Position numbers and translations under genes: made by a program | Shown: piece by piece, positions 58,188-64,000 of the stretch | Position numbering within the stretch: position 1 is the first letter of the stretch | Layout: the number at the start of each line of letters is the position of its first letter | The notes under the pieces: model-generated | Told to the model about the DNA's origin: nothing | The model's input: the letters and a program-made list of their open reading frames with translations, nothing else | Database searches by the model: none | Assembly: GCF_000698595.1 (NCBI RefSeq) | Contig: NZ_JFHC01000001.1 | Span: 124,001 to 188,000, forward strand | Reading direction: 5' to 3' | Source of the DNA: Caballeronia glathei | Lineage (GTDB): Bacteria > Pseudomonadota > Gammaproteobacteria > Burkholderiales > Burkholderiaceae | Length of the DNA stretch: 64,000 bases

Positions 58188-61100
58188 TCAGTTGAGCACG
58201 ATGCCCTCGCGCAGCAGGCCGGGAATCGCGTCGCGCGGCATCGGGCGGGAGAAGAAGTAGCCCTGCATTTCGTCGCAGTCGCGTGCGCGCAGGAAGTCGA
58301 GCTGCGCCGACGTCTCCACGCCCTCCGCGATCACCTGCAACTGCAGCGAATGCGCGAGCGCGATGATCGCGGAAGTAATCGTTTCGTCGTCGCCGCACGC
58401 GCCGATATCCGCCACGAACGAGCGGTCGATCTTCAGCCGGTGCACCGGAAAGCGCTTCAGATACGAGAGGCTCGAATAGCCGGTGCCGAAGTCGTCGATC
58501 GCGATGCCGATGCCGAGCGCCGACAGCTCCGCCAGCATCGTGATCGCTTCCTCGGCGTTGCGCATGATCGCGCTTTCGGTGAGTTCGAGCTCCAGGTACT
58601 TCGGCTCCAGCCCGGTTTCCTTCAGAACGGAGAGCACGAGCGATGCGATGTCGCGCTGCTGGAACTGGCGCGCCGACAGATTCACCGACACGCGCGCCGG
58701 CGGCAGTCCGGCATCCTGCCACGCCTTGTTCTGGCGGCACGCCTCGCGCAGTACCCACTCGGACAGCGGCCCGATCAGCCCGCTTTCCTCGGCGACCGGA
58801 ATGAACGACGCCGGCGACACGAGCCCCTGCTCCGGGTCCATCCAGCGCACGAGCGCCTCGATCCCGACGATCTTGCCCGTCGCCATGTCGACCTGCGGCT
58901 GGTAGTGCAGGATGAACTCGCCGTCCCGAAGCGCACGCCGCAGGCGCCGCTCGACGTTCATCCGCGCGCCGACGCTCGCATTCATCTCCGGCAGATAGAA
59001 CTGGAACGTGTTGCGGCCCATGTCCTTCGCGCGGTACATCGCCAGATCGGCTTTCTTCATGACCGATTCGGCGTCGTCGCCGTCCTGCGGGAAGATGCTC
59101 GCGCCCATGCTGCAGCCGACATACAGTTCCGTGCCATCGAGCCACACCGGCTCGGAGATCGCCGAGCGCACGCGCTCCATCCATGCGATCAGCAGGCGCT
59201 CGTCGGTGAGTTCGGGCAGCACGGCGACGAACTCATCCCCCCCGTGGCGCGCCACCGTGTCGCTTGCACGGGCGCAGCGCGCGAGCCGCTCGGCCACCAC
59301 CGCGAGCAGCCGGTCGCCGACGCTGTGGCCGAGGCTGTCGTTGACGTTCTTGAAGCCGTCGAGGTCGATGAACACCACCGAGAGCTTCGTATCGCGCCGC
59401 CGCGCCTCTTCGATCGCGTGCTGCAGGCGGTCGCGCAGAAGGTTGCGGTTGGGCAGGCGCGTGAGCGTGTCGTAGTTCGCCTGATACTCGAGTTGCTCCT
59501 GATAGCGGATCAGGTCGGTGACGTCGTTGATCACGCCGATGTGATGCGTCGTATGCCCGTTCACGTTCGGCACCGGCGCGACGAACAACTGGTTCCAGAA
59601 GAGCGCACCGTCCTTGCGGTAGTTGCGCAGCACCGCGCTGGCTTCGCGGTTCCCGGCAAGGCCGCGGCGGATCGCGTTCAGTCCCTCCTGATCCTGGTCG
59701 GTGCCCTGCAGGAAGCGGCAGTCCCGCCCGATCACCTCACTCGGCTCATAGCCCGTGATGCGCTTGAACGCCGGATTCGCGTACTCGATCACATTGCCGC
59801 CGGCCACCGACCCGGTGATCAGGATCGCGTTCACGCTTGCGTCGAGTGCACGGCTTTGCAGGCGCAGCGCCAGCTCGGCGCGCTTTCGCTCGGTGATGTC
59901 GTGATAGGACCCGAGCACGCCGATCGTCTGGCCCTCGCCGTCCGTGAGCGGCAGCTTGCTCGTGACCACGGTGCGCAGCGTCTCGCCCACCATGATGTCG
60001 CGCTCGTAGTGCATCTTCGGCACGCTCGACACGATCACTTCCTCGTCGTCCGCGCGCAGCACATGGGCATGCTGGCCCCACGGCAGGTCGTGATCGGTCT
60101 TGCCGATCACCTGCTCGTTGTACGCGAGCCCCGCGTCGCGGGCGAACGCGTTGTTGCAGCCGAGATACCGCGACTCGCGGTCCTTCCAGAAAATGCGCTG
60201 CGGAATGTTGTCGATCACCGCTTCGAGCATTTCGTTCGAGCGCCGCGCCTCCGCTTCGGCGTTGATGCGGTCGGTCACGTCGTTCGCCAGCATGAAGATG
60301 CCCGGGCGGCCCGAATACGTGAGCGCGTGGTGCGACATGTCCACGCTGATCGTCGAGCCGTCCTTGTGCCGGTGGCGCCAGACGCCCGCCGAGCGCTGGC
60401 CGCCCTCCTCTTCGCTCGCGCTGCGCGCAAGCCGCGCGGCGAAGCGGTCGAAGTCGCCCGCGCAGTGAAGCTCGCGCAGCGTCAGGTTCATGAATTCCGG
60501 CTCGTTGTAGCCGTAATGCTGCATCGCGGCCGGATTCACGGCGACGAAGCGCATCGTCTCTGCATCGACGATCCACATCGGCACCGGATGCGCGTCGAAC
60601 AGCCCGCGAAAGCGTTCGTTGCTGCGCTGCATCGCCCGCGCGATGCGCAGCTTTTCGCGCGACGAGCGTTCGTGGCTCGCGAACGTGCAGATCAGCACGC
60701 CGCTGCCGGCGAGCATCGTGAAGATCAGAAGCAGCATCGCGCGGCCGGACGCCTGCGCCGACACGTCGAGCGCAGCGGTGAGCGCCGCGTCCTCGCGGCC
60801 GCGCAGCGCGGCGAGTTCGTCGTCGACGGCCTGCTGCTCTTCGCCCAGGCGCACGAAAGCGGCGTCCACCCAGTTGCGCGACGCGCCCGGCGCCGCCGAT
60901 GCCGCGCGCCCGAACGCCGTCAGCGCGTCGCGCTTCATGACGGCGGCGCGTCGCGCGAGCGGCTCGAAGGCGCCCGTCATGCCCGGCTCGATGGCGAACT
61001 GGGCGCGCAGGCTGCTCTCCAGCGCATCGACATGCGCGATGCGCGCCTCGTGCCGCGCGGGTGCTTCCAGCGCGCCGGTCGCCTCGAAGCGCCCGAGCGC

Positions 61101-61289
61101 CGTGAGGTCTTCGCCGAGCGCGCTGCGATACGCGTCGAGGTCGCGCATCAGGCTCATCGAGCGCAGCGTGCGGGCGTCCGCTTCGCGCTGCCCGCTGATC
61201 TGCTCGCAGGCGACGAACGCGTTCCCGCCGAGTGCGACGAGCACGACGGCGATATTGACCAGCAGTCGCCTGGTGAGGAAATAGGTCAT
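58188..61289 (-). CDS. PAS/LOV-like GGDEF-EAL cyclic-di-GMP protein
   Basis: A 1033-residue inner-membrane signalling protein. Order: membrane helix (8-25), periplasmic helical sensor (26-180), second helix (184-204), PAS (225-340), PAS (352-470), LOV-like PAS (478-595), GGDEF (610-765), EAL (775-1030). GGDEF residues are intact at 683-687, with the inhibitory RxxD site at 674-677. EAL is E811-A812-L813 with DDFGTG at 932-937, so both synthesis and breakdown of c-di-GMP are possible. The third PAS has GRDCRFLQG (C524), NYRKDG and FWN as in blue-light LOV domains, but Ile587 stands where the signalling Gln is normally found. Start at 61289 (MTYFLTRRLLVNIAVV). Confidence 0.92.
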   Translation of the reverse strand: MTYFLTRRLLVNIAVVLVALGGNAFVACEQISGQREADARTLRSMSLMRDLDAYRSALGEDLTALGRFEATGALEAPARHEARIAHVDALESSLRAQFAIEPGMTGAFEPLARRAAVMKRDALTAFGRAASAAPGASRNWVDAAFVRLGEEQQAVDDELAALRGREDAALTAALDVSAQASGRAMLLLIFTMLAGSGVLICTFASHERSSREKLRIARAMQRSNERFRGLFDAHPVPMWIVDAETMRFVAVNPAAMQHYGYNEPEFMNLTLRELHCAGDFDRFAARLARSASEEEGGQRSAGVWRHRHKDGSTISVDMSHHALTYSGRPGIFMLANDVTDRINAEAEARRSNEMLEAVIDNIPQRIFWKDRESRYLGCNNAFARDAGLAYNEQVIGKTDHDLPWGQHAHVLRADDEEVIVSSVPKMHYERDIMVGETLRTVVTSKLPLTDGEGQTIGVLGSYHDITERKRAELALRLQSRALDASVNAILITGSVAGGNVIEYANPAFKRITGYEPSEVIGRDCRFLQGTDQDQEGLNAIRRGLAGNREASAVLRNYRKDGALFWNQLFVAPVPNVNGHTTHHIGVINDVTDLIRYQEQLEYQANYDTLTRLPNRNLLRDRLQHAIEEARRRDTKLSVVFIDLDGFKNVNDSLGHSVGDRLLAVVAERLARCARASDTVARHGGDEFVAVLPELTDERLLIAWMERVRSAISEPVWLDGTELYVGCSMGASIFPQDGDDAESVMKKADLAMYRAKDMGRNTFQFYLPEMNASVGARMNVERRLRRALRDGEFILHYQPQVDMATGKIVGIEALVRWMDPEQGLVSPASFIPVAEESGLIGPLSEWVLREACRQNKAWQDAGLPPARVSVNLSARQFQQRDIASLVLSVLKETGLEPKYLELELTESAIMRNAEEAITMLAELSALGIGIAIDDFGTGYSSLSYLKRFPVHRLKIDRSFVADIGACGDDETITSAIIALAHSLQLQVIAEGVETSAQLDFLRARDCDEMQGYFFSRPMPRDAIPGLLREGIVLN

Positions 61290-61437
61290 TGGGCTACGAG
61301 CGTCATCCGTGAAAGCGGGCGCAGGTGCGGGCCTTGGGCGCGCCGTCGGGATGGCGGCGACGCAGGACCGGCGCGCGGACGCATCGTCCACGCCGCGATG
61401 ACTGGATAACGGCAGCGCCGCCGCCGAATTTAGGGCG

Positions 61438-61465
61438 GCGCTTAAATAACGCAGGAAGCGCTTAA
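61438..61465. promoter_or_regulatory. Paired 8-bp repeats upstream of the c-di-GMP gene
   Basis: GCGCTTAA at 61438-61445 and again at 61458-61465, 20 bp apart (two DNA turns), in the 216-bp spacer between the nitrate-reductase-associated gene and the c-di-GMP gene. The second is part of the palindrome AAGCGCTT. It could be an operator. Confidence 0.4.
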
Positions 61466-61505
61466 CTGGTTCGACGAATTCCGGGGCGCGCGTGCGCGGA
61501 GAACG

Positions 61506-61985
61506 TCATTCGGCCAGCCCGAATTCGCGCATGGCGGGCATGAAATCGTGGTTCAGTTCGCCGGTGCGCCGCGAGAGCTTGGCGAGCGCGAAGCGCTGGA
61601 AGCGGTCGAGTTTCGCCCATTGCGACAGGCTCGGCGCGCTCACGCCGCACAGGCTGCTCTGGCGGATGACGGTCTCGGGAACGGCGTCGGCGTGAGCCCA
61701 GACCGGATCGGATTCGGGCGTAAACTTCTCCGGCTCGACGTTCGCATGGGTGCGCAGCATTTCTTCGATCGCGTGATCGAAGTTCGGCTCGATCTCGCTC
61801 TCGTCTTCGACGGGAAATCGGGCAAGCAGGACGCGATCGTCGTGAGGAAGCATCTGCCACTGGTTGAGCGTAATCCGCATACCAAAGCGATCGAGGTTGA
61901 AGCGCACGGCGAGCGGAATGAAGCGCAGGTTATCGGACGATTCGACTTCGAAGTTGAAGAGACGCGCAGCGTCGTAAAGTCCCAT
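61506..61985 (-). CDS. Nitrate reductase-associated protein
   Basis: A 159-residue protein matching the nitrate reductase-associated family (PF09655, from memory) by FNFEVESSDNLRFIPLAVRFNLDRFGMRITLNQWQ and the helical remainder. Function unproven. The start at 61985 (MGLYDAARLFNFEV) is chosen; the upstream extension has no homology. No nitrate reductase is in the window, but fdhD, needed for another molybdoenzyme, diverges next door. Confidence 0.8.
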   Translation of the reverse strand: MGLYDAARLFNFEVESSDNLRFIPLAVRFNLDRFGMRITLNQWQMLPHDDRVLLARFPVEDESEIEPNFDHAIEEMLRTHANVEPEKFTPESDPVWAHADAVPETVIRQSSLCGVSAPSLSQWAKLDRFQRFALAKLSRRTGELNHDFMPAMREFGLAE

Positions 61986-62176
61986 GGCGGTAGCCTCTTT
62001 GGCGTGAGTGGCGAGCATCGGCATGCATCGCCGGCTTAAGTTATCGTAGGGCCTCGTACGGCAATATAACCCTTGTCGCACCCACTGTCGCATACGCATT
62101 TGCACCCGCATCTCGCCCGGCAAACAGCAAACGTCATACCCGGCGCCGCGCGGCCTCATGATAAGGAACGAGTAAA

Positions 62177-63004
62177 GTGAACGATCTCGAAACGGACGAC
62201 CAGCCTGGCTTCATCGAACGCCAGGTGCGCCGTCACCGCACGGGCCAGACGGCGCTCGCATCGGACAACGTCGGCCAGGAATGGCCGGTCGCGCTCGTCT
62301 TCAACGGCATCTCGCACGCGGTGATGATGTGCACGCCGCGCGATCTGGAAGCGTTCGCTGTAGGGTTTTCGGTGACGGAAGGCATCGTCGAGCGCGGCAG
62401 CGACATTCACGACATCGAGGTGTTCTTCCGCGGCGACGGCGACACGTTGCCGCATGCGGAAGTGCATTTGCAGGTGGTGCAGCAGGCGTTCGCCGCGCTG
62501 AAGAACAAGCGCCGCGCGCTCGCGGGACGCACGGGCTGCGGCGTGTGCGGGATCGAAAGCATCGAGCTTCTGGACCTGCTGCCCGAGCGCGTCGCCGACA
62601 CGGGCTTTCTCGCGCGATTGTCCGATGACGCCATCGCCCGCGCCGCGCGCGAGCTTCCCGCGCATCAGCAACTGACGAAGCTCACGGGCGGGCTGCACGC
62701 GGCCGCGTGGTGCGACGAAAGCGGCGCGGTGCGCTACGCGTTCGAGGACGTCGGCCGCCACAACGCGCTCGACAAGCTGATCGGGCACCTGATCCTCAAG
62801 CGCGAGGACACGACGCAAGGTTTCGTGTTCCTGTCGAGCCGCGCGAGCTACGAGCTCGTGCGCAAGTCGGCGCGCGTCGGCGTGCCGATGGTCGTCACCA
62901 TTTCCGCGCCGACGTCGCTTGCCATTGCGATCGCCAAACAGGCGAACCTGCGCCTCGTGAGCTTCGCGCGCGAAAACAGCTTCGTGGAATACGACGTGGA
63001 GTGA
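62177..63004 (+). CDS. fdhD: Formate dehydrogenase sulfurtransferase FdhD
   Basis: A 275-residue protein that passes sulfur to the molybdenum cofactor of formate dehydrogenase. The catalytic cysteines C121 and C124 form the CGVCG motif. FAVGFSVTEGIV, FEDVGRHNALDKLIG and FVFLSSRASYELVRKSARVGVP are conserved. It stands alone; the formate dehydrogenase genes are not in the window. Confidence 0.96.
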   Translation: MNDLETDDQPGFIERQVRRHRTGQTALASDNVGQEWPVALVFNGISHAVMMCTPRDLEAFAVGFSVTEGIVERGSDIHDIEVFFRGDGDTLPHAEVHLQVVQQAFAALKNKRRALAGRTGCGVCGIESIELLDLLPERVADTGFLARLSDDAIARAARELPAHQQLTKLTGGLHAAAWCDESGAVRYAFEDVGRHNALDKLIGHLILKREDTTQGFVFLSSRASYELVRKSARVGVPMVVTISAPTSLAIAIAKQANLRLVSFARENSFVEYDVE

Positions 63005-63047
63005 GGGCACGCGGCGCCGGACCGCCGCCGCGCGCCTCTCGCCCGGC

Positions 63048-63812
63048 TCAGTCGAACCGGCTGAAGTCGGGCTTGCGCTTTTCGAAGAACGCCTGGAACG
63101 CCTCGCGCGCTTCCGGCGCGTTCAGCATCGGGCTGAAGTAGCCCGCCTCCTCCTCCATGCGCGCCGCGATATCGCGGACGTCGGCGTGCTTCATCAGCGC
63201 CTTGGTCACCCGCAGCGACGAAGCGGGCAGCGCCGCGAGCTTGCGGGCCTGCTCGAACGCGAACGCATCGACTTTGTCCGCATCGAGCACGCGATTCACG
63301 AAGCCCATGCTGAGCGCCTCGTTCACATCGAACGCTTCGCCGAGAAGCAGCTTTTCCGCCGCCCGCTGGTAACCGGACACGCGCGGCAAGAGGAGGCTCG
63401 ACGCCGCCTCCGGGCACAAGCCGAGCTGCACGAAGGGCAGCGAAAACTTCGCCGTCGATGCGGCGTAGACGAGGTCGCAGTGCAGCAGCATCGTCGTGCC
63501 GACGCCGACCGCCGCACCCGCCACCGCCGCCACGACCGGCTTCTGCGCGCTGCTGATGCGGCGCAGGAACTGGAACACGGGCGCGTCGGGACTCGACGCC
63601 GGCGCCTTCAGGAAGTCTTCGAGATCGTTGCCCGCGCTGAACGAGCCCCCGTTGCCGCGAATCAGCACGGCGCGCACGGCCGCGTCCTTTTCCGCTTCGA
63701 AGAAGGCGTCCGCCATCTCCTGATACATCGCCGCCGTGATCGCGTTCTTCTTGTCGGGGCGATTGAGCGCGATGGTCAGCACGCCACCGGCCCGTTCGAT
63801 GAGAATGTCCAT
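63048..63812 (-). CDS. Enoyl-CoA hydratase / isomerase family protein
   Basis: A 254-residue crotonase-fold enzyme. The oxyanion-hole segments are GGSFSAGNDLEDF near residue 60 and AVGVGTTMLLHCDLVYA near residue 103. It has Pro-Glu in LGLCPEAASSLLLPR, with one catalytic Glu of classic hydratases replaced, so isomerase-type chemistry is possible. It is followed upstream by a thiolase fragment on the same strand, indicating a fatty- or aromatic-acid beta-oxidation operon. Confidence 0.9.
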   Translation of the reverse strand: MDILIERAGGVLTIALNRPDKKNAITAAMYQEMADAFFEAEKDAAVRAVLIRGNGGSFSAGNDLEDFLKAPASSPDAPVFQFLRRISSAQKPVVAAVAGAAVGVGTTMLLHCDLVYAASTAKFSLPFVQLGLCPEAASSLLLPRVSGYQRAAEKLLLGEAFDVNEALSMGFVNRVLDADKVDAFAFEQARKLAALPASSLRVTKALMKHADVRDIAARMEEEAGYFSPMLNAPEAREAFQAFFEKRKPDFSRFD

Positions 63813-63896
63813 CCTGTCTCCTGAGTTCAACGCGGTCCGCAGGCGCGAAGGCCCGCGAACCGCCGTGCGTGTCACACCGGCCCTGAGGTCACGGTC

Positions 63897-64000
63897 TCAC
63901 AGACGCTCGATGATGCCCGCCGCGCCCATCCCGGTGCCGACGCACATCGTCACCATGCCGTACTTCAGGTTGCGCCGGCGCAGGCCGTGAACGACCGTCG
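63897..64000 (-). CDS. Thiolase (acetyl-CoA acyltransferase), C-terminal end
   Basis: Only the last 34 residues are in the window, cut by its right edge. They contain the family C-terminus RRNLKYGMVTMCVGTGMGA and AGIIERL, with the second active-site cysteine in CVGTGMG. Upstream of, and co-oriented with, the enoyl-CoA hydratase gene. Confidence 0.88.
   Translation of the reverse strand, partial: TVVHGLRRRNLKYGMVTMCVGTGMGAAGIIERL

Noticed and set aside
58350..61409. A 1019-codon plus-strand frame
   Set aside because: Antisense shadow of the GGDEF-EAL gene; no family features.

Overview
The window is an ordinary stretch of the main chromosome of a high-GC betaproteobacterium, most likely a Burkholderiaceae member of the Burkholderia / Paraburkholderia / Caballeronia group. 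This rests on gene orders such as recG-oxyR, queA-tgt-yajC-secD-secF, dusB-fis-purH-ruvC-ruvA-ruvB and rplM-rpsI-erpA, on the strong third-position GC bias, and on PntA split into two subunits. I placed it from memory of these families, not by a search. I see no tRNA, insertion sequence, prophage, integrase, CRISPR array or replication origin, and no island of foreign composition.

Layout. 1-3.1 kb: glcF tail, yggS, proC and the convergent ubiA, with a terminator and a 10-copy heptanucleotide repeat between proC and ubiA. 3.2-9.3 kb (minus strand): peroxide-defence cluster dps, an unlisted 51-residue membrane protein, katA, oxyR, recG. 9.4-15.4 kb: queA, tgt, yajC, secD, secF (queuosine in tRNA, then protein export). 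15.5-17.3 kb: cytochrome b561 followed by two YceI periplasmic proteins. 17.8-21.6 kb: pqi operon with pqiA split in two. 21.8-26.1 kb: GST; a TetR regulator and an esterase that share a 19-bp operator; mnmA; nudJ. 26.3-29.3 kb: proton-translocating transhydrogenase. 29.5-39.1 kb: an RNA methyltransferase, pepP-ubiH, dusB-fis, purH, ruvC-ruvA-ruvB. 39.1-43.1 kb: a histidine phosphatase, dtd and tyrS, diverging from anmK. 43.1-46.1 kb: erpA, rpsI, rplM, then a long gap holding a probable small RNA, then an OsmC-like gene and the RNase P RNA. 46.1-49.7 kb: DUF3025, pyrC, a class II glutamine amidotransferase and yegP. 49.7-55.5 kb: glutamate/aspartate ABC importer gltIJKL, glutamate dehydrogenase and a HypT-like LysR regulator. 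55.6-58.2 kb: Atm1-type ABC exporter and a thioesterase. 58.2-64 kb: a large PAS/LOV-like GGDEF-EAL protein, a nitrate-reductase-associated protein, fdhD, an enoyl-CoA hydratase and a thiolase fragment.

Most genes are housekeeping. The best candidate for something undescribed is the minus-strand transcript at about 44,764-44,856. It has a near-consensus promoter (TTGCTT, 17 bp, TATACT), a 5' hairpin, a second hairpin whose loop shows an anti-Shine-Dalgarno UCCUCCUUU, and a strong intrinsic terminator. Other points worth following are the 51-residue protein between katA and dps, the LOV-like domain of the c-di-GMP protein, which keeps the flavin cysteine but lacks the usual signalling glutamine, the TetR operator pair, and the heptanucleotide repeat.
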